From Garcia nutans (lineage: Eukaryota; Streptophyta; Magnoliopsida; Malpighiales; Euphorbiaceae), in contig CANTUV010000055.1 of assembly GCA_947685225.1 (NCBI GenBank), forward strand, positions 10,365,501 to 10,429,500: a stretch of DNA of 64,000 bases. The letters run 5' to 3'. The notes beneath the pieces are model-generated. The model was given only the letters and a program-made list of their open reading frames with translations, made no database searches and was not told where the DNA came from. The position numbers were made by a program, and so were the translations under genes. This document shows, in pieces, positions 11,101 through 23,100 of the stretch (within the stretch, counting starts at the first letter, position 1; each line of letters begins with the position of its first letter).

Positions 11101-14100
11101 CTCATAGATCTTCTCAGTTGAGGAGGTTCTTCTGTTGGAGCTGAATCAGCATCATTCTGAACTGGTTCACCATCTTCTTCTTGCTCATTTTCTTCAACAC
11201 CTTGTGGTACTTCATAAGGTTCTGCATCAAGATCAACAGGAAACTCATTGATAGACTTTGGCTTTTCATTTTTCTCAATGTCTTCAATGGTTTGGTCTTC
11301 TAGGAATACCACGTCTCTGCTTCTGACGAGCTTCTTTTCAACTGGATTCCATAATCTGTACCCAAAATCATCATTTCCATAACCCAAGAAGATACACTGC
11401 TTTGACTTGGAATCTAACTTGGATCTTTCATCTTTTGGAATGTGAACAAAAGCCCTGCAGCCAAATACTCTAAGATGATCGTAAGAGATCTCTTTCCCTG
11501 ACCACACCTTTTCTGGTACGTCTCCGTTGAGGGAGGTCGAAGGTGAAAGGTTGATCAAGTAAACTGCAGTTCTCATTGTTTCTGCCCAAAAAACCTTTGA
11601 AAGTTTAGCATGAGAGAGCATACATCTAACTCTTTCTACAATGGTTCTGTTCATTCTCTCTGCAACTCCATTCTGTTGTGGAGTTTTGGGAACTGTCTTC
11701 TGAAGTCTGATGCCGTGTTCTGAGCAATACTTTTCAAATGGTCCTCTGTACTCACCACCATTATCAGCTCTAACACATTTCAACTTTCTTCCCGTCTGTC
11801 TTTCAACACTGGCATGAAAGACTTTAAACATATTCAACACCTGGTCTTTTGACTTTATCGGTAAAGCCCACACCTTTCTAGAATGATCATCAATAAAGCT
11901 AACATAATACGAGCAACCACTTAAAGATTTATCAATCATTGAACAGACATCAGTGTGTACCAATTCTAGAATACCAGGCTTTCTTGATGGAGAAGGGGAT
12001 CTTTGAAAGGAAACTCTATGTTGTTTACCAGACAAACAATCAGTGCATGTTTTTAGAGGCATACCTTTCAAAGATAGCATTTTCTTCTTGGTGAGAGTCT
12101 CCATTCCTTTCTCACTCAAATGCCCAAGTCGTTTGTGCCATAAATCAGCAGATGAATCTTCAGCTGCATTTGCCACTCCGGTGCAAACCTTTGCTTGAGT
12201 GTAGTAGAGAGTGTTGAACTTCTTTCCTCTACCATACACCAAGTTTCCTTTTGTAAGCTTCCATGTTTTGTTGACAAACAGATTTGCATAACCCAATTCA
12301 TCAAAACAATGAACTGAAATTAGATTAAAGTTTGTTGTAGGAGTGTATCTCACATCTTCCAACCAGAGATCAAAACCAGCATTTGTTTTGATACATATCG
12401 TTCCAATACCGCAATTCTTTACAAATGTGCCATTTAAGGTTTTGACATGGCCGTAATCTCCGAGAGTAAGTGAAGAAAAATATTCCTTCTTAGAAGAAAT
12501 ATGATATGAACATGCAGAATCAATAATCCATAAAGAATCTTGACTAGTGGAACACTCACTGAGACCAGCATGAGAAATCAGCGCACTTCCATTGCCAAGT
12601 GCTTCGACATCAATAGCTACTGAAGCTACCTCTGCATCGTCTTTCTTTTCTTCATCATTTTCTTTGGCTCGTTCCTTCTTCCACTTTCTACAATGCTTTT
12701 GAATGTGACCAGGCTTTCCACAATGATAGCAAGTGACACCTTTTCTTGACTTAGATCTCCTCCGTGAATTGTCACGTTTTTCTGAATTTTGAGAATGTCT
12801 GGTTTTGCTTCTCCCCCTCCTTTCTGTAACTGAGACGAGTGCATCTGAACTGCTACTCGTACCATGCTCCTTGCGTCTGGTTTCTTCATTCAGAATGCTT
12901 TCCTTAACTGTGTCTAAGGTTAGCTTTCCTTCTGGCATATTGCTGAGTGTGACAACCAGCGTCTCCCAACTGTCCGGCAAGGAACTTAATAAGAATAGTG
13001 CCTGTACCTCATCATCTAGCACTATTTTTGACGTTGACAACTGGTTCAAAATTTCTTGAAATTTGCTCAAGTGATCTGAAGCATCTTTGCCATCTCTGTA
13101 CTTCAGATTTACAAGCTTTCTGATTAGAAAAGCTTTATTCTGAGCAGTCTTTCGCTCATACATGTCTTCCAGCTTCTTCCACATTGTATAAGCATCTTTT
13201 TCATGAGCGATGTGATTAATGACGCTCATTTCAACAGACTGTCTGATAGTTCCAGCTGCTTTTCTATCAGTCAACTTCCAGACGGCCTCATTTTTATCTG
13301 CTGGCTTGACTCCTTTTAACTCAATAGTCTCAAAGAGATCTTTGCAACATAGAAGATCTTCCATTAGTATCTTCCATACCGCATAGTTTGATGAGTTGAG
13401 TTTAACCATCGTGCCCGTTGTTTTATCGTCCATCTTGATTTGTGCAGAATACTACCACCAACAAAAAATCCGTATACGTGAATAGTGCTGTATACGTGAA
13501 TAGTAATATACGTGAATAGTAACAGTATACGTTAACAGTACTGTATTCGTGAATAGTAACCGTAAACTTAAATAGTGATCGTACACATAAATAGTACTAT
13601 ACGTGAAATAGTAACGTATACGTGAATAGTACTATATGTAAATAGTATGCCACCTTTGATTACTATTTTACTATTCACCAAAATCAAATTTACAACATTT
13701 TTTTTACTATTTTACTATTCACCAAAAATCAAATTCTGCAACATTTTTCCGAACGGACTGCACCGATGGACTCGTCGTAATTTTCTCGTCGTCGTGATAT
13801 ATTTATTTTTAAAATATATTCACGGATCCGGTACCGCTATCTGGACTTGCCGAAACCTTCGGCTCTGATACCACTTGTTGGGGGCCGTAATAAAATTACG
13901 AGAATAATAAAAAAATAGCGGAATAATAAAATACGACACACAAGAATTTACGTGGTTCACCCTTAATTTTTAGGGCTACGTCCACGGGACAAAATCCGAA
14001 TAATTCTTCTACTATTAAAATAGTAGGCTTACAAAGAGATTATTACAAAAATGGTGGCACTCACAAAAGTATTTCCCAAACCTCACTATTTTTCTCAACC

Positions 14101-17100
14101 CTAGTCTTAAGACCCTACCTAAGACTGAATAATTCTCTCTTCACAGATTAATTTTGATCTGTGGCTTGTTAATTACAAACTCTTGGCAATCTCTATTTAT
14201 AGAGAAAGAGATGCCGAAATTGTTGATTAAATTGCCTAAAATTAGGCAAGAAGTTAGGCTGCCTAAAAAAAACTTTGACCACGTTTTATTCATTCCTTCC
14301 TTTTTTTTTTATTAATTAAGTGGTGGATCCCACTTGGAGACACCAACCAACAAATACTAAATATTATATGTATAACTTTTCTGATATATTATGACGTGTC
14401 TATCAATATATACGGATAAGTAAAATTTCTAAAATAATAAATTATTAATTATATTTTAAAAATTTCATGATTTTATTTATTTTATGTTTTATTTAAATCT
14501 TTTTAGCATATTTCAACTGTTCTCATTAATTTTTTTATTAATTTAAATATTTTGATGTTTGATAAGTTTATCAGTCCACGGGATGCTGAAATAAAATTAT
14601 ATACATATTACATTTTAACTTTTTGTCGTTTTTGTGTTAGCGTAGGAGAAGGAGGAATGCCCCGCTTATATGATGATGCCCAAAGTACGCACTCATTCTT
14701 TCTTTACATATCTATTTTATTGCAGAAACTGCTTCTATGATTCTATTAATAATTAATAGGCATGAAGGAGAGAGATTGTTGATTTCCATTTCCTTTATAT
14801 TTTTAATTGAATGCATAAAATAAAATCAAACTTTTTGTTGATTTTATTCCACAATCCATTTTTTTAATACATATATAATATATCACAATCTCCCTTGAAT
14901 ATAATTTTTATTTTAAATAGTAATCCCATGCACCATGAGAATTTTTTTAATAAAATGTACACAGTTTTAATGTACATGAAAAAAAAAGATATCGCAGGCA
15001 AACCAATAAAGTTGCCATTTTGTGCAAAATGAACATTATTTTCTGTTTTAGCATATCATTATTAATAGTTTAATTTGGATCCTTTTTTTGTGCAGATATA
15101 TTTTATCGTCTACATCGTATTGCCCATGGTGAGAACATTACATTTATTATATTGCAAGTTTATATTACATTGACTCTTTTGTCCTAAACTTATACCCATT
15201 GCTAAATTTTACAAGGAAAGAACTATAAACAGAAAATAAAAAGAGAAAATGAATTGCAAGTATAAATTAATTTTGGTGGTGTTTTTGCTAGCTAAATTTC
15301 CATTAGCCACGATCTTGAGAGGTTAATTTAGCTGATAAATGAATGTAATCCCACATATTATTGAATATAGATTAATTTTGGTGTTATGTCACTACAAATT
15401 TCAGCTTTATTTTTTAAAAATTTTTTTACTTACAATATCATTAAGATAAATCTACAAATGCAATAAAATTACCATTAAATTAATATAAAAATGAATTTTA
15501 TTTTCTTATTTTCACTACTGGAAAAATATTCATTTTTTATTTATTTAATTTACTTTTTAAATTTATTTATTTAATTTCATCTAAATTTTAAAGACATCCT
15601 CTAAATTTAAAGACACTCATTAGAAAAATCCAATTAAAAAAAAAGGATAAAATAGATTATTTTAAGTCTAATATTAACAAACATCAAGTTTTTTTTTTTA
15701 TTATATAATTTTGATAATGCAGGTAGCTTACCGTATTTGTGTCTCAAAGTGAGAAATGCACTTTTATACTAATATTATTTTTCTTATAAATAAAATCTTG
15801 GGCATATGGGAACTTATTCTTCAAATTCAATTTATGATCCAAAATGATTCCAAAAGATTACCATCCATTATAATTATTTTGATCTAAAATAATTTCAACT
15901 TGATTTTTTTGAATTTTTTTTTATACTTACGCTATTGTTAAAATAAATGTACAAATGCAATAAACTTAGTATTAAAGAATTTTTATTTATTATTATCACT
16001 ACTGGACAAAATATTCAATTTTTTTACTTATTTAATCTACCTTTTAAATTTATTTATTTGATTTCATTCGAATTTAAAGATACTAATTAGAAAATTCTAA
16101 TTTTAGCAACCCAAAAAAATCATAAAAGAGATTTTGTTTTCTTTTTTATTTTTTAATTATATATTTTTGCTAACGCAGGACGGCGGTCAATGCTCTATAT
16201 GCCGTATTATGTCTTAGGTGAGAAATGCACTTTTATATTAATATTATTTTTCTTAATATATATAATGATGGGTATATGGAAACTTGTTGCTTGAAGTCCA
16301 TGTCGACCATTTAAGTTTTAATTGCCATAGATATTTAGTCCCTAATTTAATTTTATCAATGGAAATTGCTGTGATTAAATTAGATAAAATTGAATTCCAT
16401 CACCGCATTTCACCCATCTCCTTCTTATTGCATGTCTCCTCTCAACAAAACCAATTCAATAATTTGTGAAAAAATGATGAATATTCACCAAAAATTTGTT
16501 ACATGTTTTGTGTTTATGCAACTTGTAGCTCATAGCTCAGTTCACGAGATTGGTACTAACTCCAATGAGAAATTTAAAAGCCAACTAATTTTTCCTGCCA
16601 AAATACAAAGTAATACTCAGTATACTAAAATGATGCCCCCCCAAAAAAAAACACACACACACACATACAAAAGTTCAACTTTATTGTATAGCCGACAAGC
16701 CCAACTTGAAATAAAATGAAGTAAAGGTGGGGTTAGATGTTGTTTTGGTGAAGAAGTCTACAAGCTAGTTTGAGGAAGAGATATGTTGAGGAAGAATAAA
16801 CTCAACCTTATGTTTCTCATACACAAGATAACAATACATATTGAGATGTTTGGTATATTCATGGAAGACAGGATTAGTTAATATGTGCAAGGTACTTTGC
16901 TTGCCACACCATAAACTTTCATAAGTAGTTGCTAGTGATAGACTTTCATATGTCCCAACAAATGGCCCAATTAGCATTAGTGAATACAGTTGGGAAATGA
17001 ATATTATCACTCTATTTCCTTTAAACCAGATTAGTAGGAAAGCGAAAAATAAATGCGGAATAGTAACACGCAATTTGATAACGGAGTTCGGCCAATTATG

Positions 17101-20100
17101 CCTACGTCTCCGGAGCTGCTGTAGACTTCTATTAAGAAGAAAAATACACCGTGTTTACAAACACTCACACCTCACACCCAATTATCCCCAAGAATTTTAA
17201 CATAAATTCTTTTAAAGAAATTCCCTAATAGACGTGATCAAGAGCACAAAAATTACTTGACTTAATTTTTGCTTGACCCGTTCTGATCTTCCTCTCTATT
17301 AATTTTCTTTCTATTCTCTCTAATTTTCTCTCATACACAACAATGGCCAAAGGGCCATTTATATAGGAAAATTATAACATGTGAACATAATGGTTGGTGA
17401 GATTTGTCAAAAGTTAGGTATCTCTTTTACCTAAGTTAGGCACTTCATTTTTTACCACCATCACTTAAGTTAGGCACCTCCATTTTTGACCACCATCACT
17501 TAAGTTAGGCACCTCCATTTTTGACCACCATCACTTAAGTTAGGCACCTCCATTTTTGACATTTTATTAACAATCTCCCACTTGAAGACTGATTTCAATC
17601 TATCTTCACACTTCGATCTATGCAACAGCTTTTCTACGATCTACTTCTACTGCAGGCCAACTGAAGCTGAACACAGCTTCAGTTTGTCAGTCGACACTGT
17701 CTTCGTTAACATGTCTATTGGATTTTGAGTTCCACTGATCTTCTCAAGTTTCAAAATCCCATCTTCCAGAAGTGACCGGATAAAGTGATATCGCAACTGT
17801 ATGTGCTTCGTTCTGGCATGAAAAGACGGATTCTTCGCTAGATGTATGACACTTTGACTGTCGCAATGCAAAACATTATTTTTTTGTTTCTTGCCTAGTT
17901 CTTCCAAGAAACTTTGGAGCCAGATCATCTCCTTGTTGGCTTCCGTGACAGCGACATATTCTGCTTCAGTTGTGGAGAGAGCAACTATCTTCTGTAGTTG
18001 AGAGACCCAGCTCACTGATGTACCTCCTAGAGTATAGACATACCCTGTAGTGCTCTTTCTGACGTCAACATTTCCGGCTAAGTCAGCATCCACATAGCCT
18101 GCTAGTGTCGTATCTCCACCTTTAAAACAAAGTGCCTTATCTGTGGTACCCCGAAGATATCTGAGTATCCACTTGACTGCTTCCCAGTGTACCTTGCCTG
18201 GATTATTCATGTACCTGCTAACAGCTCCCACTGCTTGAGCAATATCTGGCCTGGTACAAACCATGGCATACATCAAACTCCCAATTGTTGAGGCATACGA
18301 CACCTTTGCCATGTGTGCACGTTCCTCCTCCGTCTTCAGTGACTGTTCTTTGGAGAGTCTGAAATGAACACCTAAAGGTGTGCTCACTGGTTTAGCATCT
18401 TGCATGTTGAATCTGGCTAGTACTTTGGTGATGTACTCAGCCTGTGATAACATCAAAGTCCCAGACTTCGTGTCTCTATTAATCCTCATTCCAAGAATCT
18501 GCTTTGCAGCACCCAGATCTTTCATTGCAAACTGCTTTGACAATTTCTGCTTTAAATTTTTAATCTCTTGCATGTCTGAACCTGCAACGAGCATGTCATC
18601 AACGTATAACAATAAAATAATAAAGCTACTGTCAAACTTCTTAATGTAGCAACAATGATCTGCTTGGCGTCTTGTGAAACCGTTGCTGCCCATAAAGCTA
18701 TCAAACTTCTTGTACCACTGTCAAGGAGCTTGTTTCAAACCATACAAACTCTTTTTCAACCTGCACACTAGGTTTTTCTTGCCTGCCTTAATGAAGCCTT
18801 CTGGCTGCTTCATATAGATCTCTTCCTCCAAATCTCCATGAAGGAATGCTGTCTTTACATCTAACTGTTCAAGATGTAAATTCTCCGCAACTACTATTTT
18901 CAACACCAGTCTGATTGTCGTAAGCTTTACGACTGGAGAAAAAATTTCAGTATAGTCAACACATTCCTTTTGCTGAAAACCTTTTACAACCAATCTTGCT
19001 TTATAGCGTCTACTCCCATCATGCTCTTCTTTGATCCTGTAAATCCACTTGTTGTGGAGTGCTTTCTTGCCTTGTGGTAGTTCAGCTAATTCCTATGTCT
19101 GATTTGACATGAGTGAGTCCATCTCATCTTTCATGGCAGACTCCCACTTGACTGAATCCTCCACTTGCATTGCTTCATCGTAGCACTCTAGTTCACCATT
19201 GTCTGTCAGCAACAAGTAATGCAAAGAAGGCGAGTAACGTTGGGTTTGTCTAGGAATTCTGGAGGAGCGTCTCAATTCCGGCATGCTTGGCTCCTCTGCT
19301 TCAGGACTATTCTGAACATCATTTCCAAAAATCTCCTCGAACTCAGCAAATTCCTTATTTTCAGCATCTATCTTGGAGCTGCTTGATTCTGCTGTTAGCC
19401 TATCTTTGTACATCACATTCTCGTTGAATATGACATCTCGGCTTCTTACGATCATTCAATTTTTATAATCCCAAAACCGGTAACCGAACTCATCACCACC
19501 ATATCCAACAAAGACACATTTTTTAGACTTGGCATCAAGTTTACTTCTTCCAGCAGAATCTATATGTATGTAAGAGATACAACCAAACACTCTTAAGTGA
19601 GAAAGGTTTACCTCTTTTTTGCTCCATGCTTCCTCTGGTATTTCACCATCCAGAGGTACTGAAGGCCCACGGTTGATTAGGTAAGCCGCGGTGTTGACAG
19701 ATTCAGCCCATAAATTCTTGGGCAAGTCAGCGTGTATCCTCATGCTTCTGGCACGTTCATTCAGAGTTCTGTTCATGCGCTCAGCTACGCCATTTTGCTG
19801 CGGTGTCATAGGAACTATTTTTTCCATCTTGATTCCGCTGCTTGCGCAAAATTCTCTGAACCTTCTATCTTTGTACTCCCCTCCATTGTCAGACCTCAAT
19901 CGCTTGACTTTCAAGCCAGTTTCATTTTCCACCATGGCTTTCCATTTTCTGAATGTATCAAAGGCTTCTGATTTCTTCTTCAGAAAATATACCCATACCT
20001 TTCTCGTTGAATCATCAATGAAGGTGACGTAATACAATGAGCCTGCAAGAGATGGAACTGGAGATGGTCCCCATACATCGGTATGTACCAACTCGAGCTT

Positions 20101-23100
20101 TTCTACCTGGGGTGTCTTGCCAGTTTTCGTGAAACTGACCTTCTTTTGTTTTCCAAATATGCAGTCTTCACATAGACCAACATCTACACTTTTAAGTTCT
20201 GGCAACTTTTCCTTTGATAGAAGTGCCTTCATCCCTTTCTCGCTCATATGGCCAAGCCTCTGGTGCCATAGATTTGAATCAGCATCCGCTACTGCGATGA
20301 TGTTCTCTATGTTTAAGGTTACATAGAGAGTACCGGTCTTCTTACCACGAGCAATGACAAGTGCTCCTTTGGTAATTTTCCATTCACAATCTGTGAAGGT
20401 CGTACAATAACCTTCTTCATCAAGTTGTCCCACAGAGATCAAATTCCTTTTGAGACCAGGAATATGTTTCACTCCTTGCAGCTTCCAGGCAGTCCCATTT
20501 GGCAACTTTAATTTGACATCTCCTTTTCCTATGATCTTCAAGGTTTCATCATCGGCTAGATGAACCTTTCCGAAATCACCACTGACATAGTTCTCCATGA
20601 TTTCTCGGCATAGAGTGGAGTGAAAAGATGCCCCTGAATCCAAGATCCATGATTCAATCGGACTGTTAATTCTTAGAATCATAGCATCGCCTGCATCCTT
20701 GGTCACGTTTACAGATTCCTGTGCGCCGGTATCTTTCTTCGGAGCTCGGCAATCCTTCTTAAAGTGACCCTTCTTGCCACAATTATAACACTTGAAATCT
20801 TTCTTCCCTGATCTAGATTTGCCCCTTCTAGATCTTGATCTACCGGAGTCTGAGTTTCTGTCTAAAGTTCTCCCTCTAGACTCTGTGTGTAGAGCTGAAG
20901 AGGTTGATGCTTCTCCTGATTCTCTTCGCCGAATTTCTTCACTCAATACTAGATCTCATACATCATCGAATTTTAATTTGGTATTTTCCGACGAACTGCT
21001 GACCGCTGTAACGGTAGCACTCCAACTGTCTGGTAGAGATGATAAGAGAATTAAAGCCCGAACTTCATCATCGAATTCAATTTCTACTGAACTCAACTGG
21101 GTTGTGACTGTGTTGAGTTCATTCAGATGTTGGGCCACCGATGCCCCTTCTGCCATTCGTAAATTAAATAACCGCCTCATCAAGTGAACTTTATTTGCGG
21201 CCGATGGCTTTTCATACATGCTGGAGAGAGCCGCCATAAGACCCGCCGTGGTCTTTTCCTTGGCTATGTTGAAAGCAACATTACGGGATAATGTTAATCT
21301 AATAACTCCAAGGGCTTGTCTGTCGAGAAGGTTCCAATCTTCTTTTTTCATGCCTTCTGGTTTCGTTTGTGAAAGAGGTTGATACAGCTTTTTCTGATAC
21401 AAATAATCTTCAATCTGCATCTTCCAAAAGCCAAAGTCCGTACCATCGAACTTTTCAATTCTCATTTTTCCTTCGTCTGCGGCCATCGCTCCCACTCAAA
21501 TCTGGATTCCCAAAAAAATTCCGATAGTGAATAGTATCCCCGTACAGATGAATAGTACTTTTGCCGGATTCCGAACCTTGGCTCTGATACCAGTTGTTGG
21601 GAAATGAATATTATCACTCTATTTCCCTTAAACCAGATTAGTAGGAAAGCGAAAAATAAATGCAGAATAGTAAAACGCAATTTGATAACGGAGTTCGGCC
21701 AATTATGCCTACGTCTCCGGAGCTGCTGCAGACTTCTATTAAGGAGAAAAATACACCGTGTTTATAAACACTCACACCTCACACCCAATTATCCCCAAGA
21801 ATTTTAACAGAAATTCTTTTAAAGAAATTTCCTAATAGACGTGATCAAGAGCACAAAAATTACTTGACTTAATTTTAGCTTGACCCGCTCTGATCTTCCT
21901 CTCTATTAATTTTCTTTCTATTCTCTCTAATTTTCTCTCATACATAACAATGGCTAAAGGGCCATTTATATAGGAAAATTATAACATGTGAACATAATGG
22001 TTGGTGAGATTTGTCAAAGGTTAGGTATCTCTTTTACCTAAGTTAGGCACTTCCATTTTTGACCACTATCACTTAAGTTAGGCACCTCCATTTTTTATCA
22101 CCATCACTTAAGTTAGGCACCTCCATTTTTTACCACCATTACTTAAGTTAGGCACCTCCATTTTTGACATTTTATTAACAAATACTTGTTGTTTGAAAGA
22201 ATTATTTCTAGGATAGAATAGCCCTTGTCCTGGGTTGCCTTTTAAGTATTTGAATACATGAAGGGCACATTTCCAGTGTGTCTCTTGGTGATTTTAAAAA
22301 ATTGACTAAGTTATTGTACCGCATAAGTCACATCTGAACATGTGAATCCAACATGAAATAACCTCCCATTAAGCCTTTGATATGGTGGTGGAGAAGTTAA
22401 TAGCAATCCTTGCGATAGAGTTCCTTTTGTGATCAGTTTTGATGCAGCCTTGCAATTTACCAATCCAACATCTTGGATGAGGTCCAAGATATATTTCCTT
22501 TGATTAAGAATATTCCAATAGTGGATCTTGCAATTTCAATGCCAAGAAATTACTTAGCAGGACCAAGGTCATTAATTATAAATTATTTATGAAAGAAGTG
22601 CTTGGCATTCTGGATTGCGTGGATTGAGTTGCCTATTATATGAACATCATCTATATACGCTAATAGATCTAGGAAAATTGCCCCCTTTCATGAGTGTGAA
22701 TAAACATTTATCAAGAGTAAGATTGTACAAACCTATAATTCTCTAATTTCTTTGAAAGCTATGCATTTTATACCTTGAAGCGTACTTTAAGCCATATAAA
22801 AATCTAGTCAGTTTCCAAACTTTGCTTGGGGCAGCTTTGGTGTAGCCATCAAGGGAAAGCATGTATAATTCTTCATCTATGTATGCATGAAGAAAAGCAT
22901 TGTTAATGTCCAATTACTGCAATAGCCATGCATTTATAGCATTTATTGCTAGCAGCAACCTCACAATTACAGTCTTGGCAACTAGAAAAATAATTCTCAG
23001 TAAAATGGACCCCTTCTATTTGGTTGTATCTCTTTGCTACAAGTTGTGGTTTGTACCTATCAATCCTTCTATCTAGCTTTAATTTTAGCTTAAACCCATT

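Larger units (their letters stand above)
8980..14352 (-). mobile_element. Copia element 1, full-length LTR retrotransposon (5373 bp)
   Basis: Complete Ty1/copia element on the minus strand with two LTRs of 477-478 bp that differ at roughly 1 base in 100 by eye. It is flanked by the 5-bp target duplication AATAC (8975-8979 and 14353-14357). The primer-binding site complementary to initiator Met-tRNA lies at 13861-13873 (GGCTCTGATACCA on +). The polypurine tract is at 9458-9471. The interior codes Gag, protease, integrase, reverse transcriptase and RNase H in that order, which defines copia. A single missing base near 10890 breaks the frame, so it is close to autonomous but probably defective. 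It lies antisense in an intron of the receptor kinase gene. Confidence 0.93.
15391..16291 (+). repeat. Tandem duplication of a mini-exon with its flanking intron
   Basis: Two diverged direct copies (about 15391-15815 and 15893-16291, spacing 470-495 bp). Shared landmarks include TCTACAAATGCAATAAA / TGTACAAATGCAATAAA, TCACTACTGGA, and GTGAGAAATGCACTTTTATA directly after each exon. Each copy carries an AG-bounded mini-exon. The second (16179-16217) fits the frame. The first (15723-15748) is 26 bp and would shift it, so it looks decayed or skipped. Confidence 0.75.
16988..22180 (-). mobile_element. Copia element 2, full-length LTR retrotransposon (5193 bp), dead
   Basis: Minus-strand copia element with LTRs 16988-17572 and 21595-22180, flanked by AATAC (16983-16987 and 22181-22185). 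Primer site GGCTCTGATACCA at 21580-21592; polypurine tract (AATCTCCCACTTG-type on +) from 17573. It inserted into the RNase H region of copia element 3. The coding region is one uninterrupted register of 1280 codons with four premature stops. It is the same family as element 4 at 51543-56668. Confidence 0.93.

Noticed and set aside
16652..16668. CA microsatellite as part of a regulatory site
   Set aside because: Short, inside a decayed LTR-pol junction; nothing supports function.
19691..20032. 113-codon plus-strand frame inside copia element 2 (mirrored at 53658-53996 in element 4)
   Set aside because: Conserved in both siblings only because the integrase coding strand beneath it is conserved; no domain in this strand.
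20792..21187. 131-codon plus-strand frame antisense to Gag of element 2 (mirrored at 52504-52899)
   Set aside because: Antisense shadow of Gag; low-complexity Ser/Leu content is a by-product of the opposite strand.
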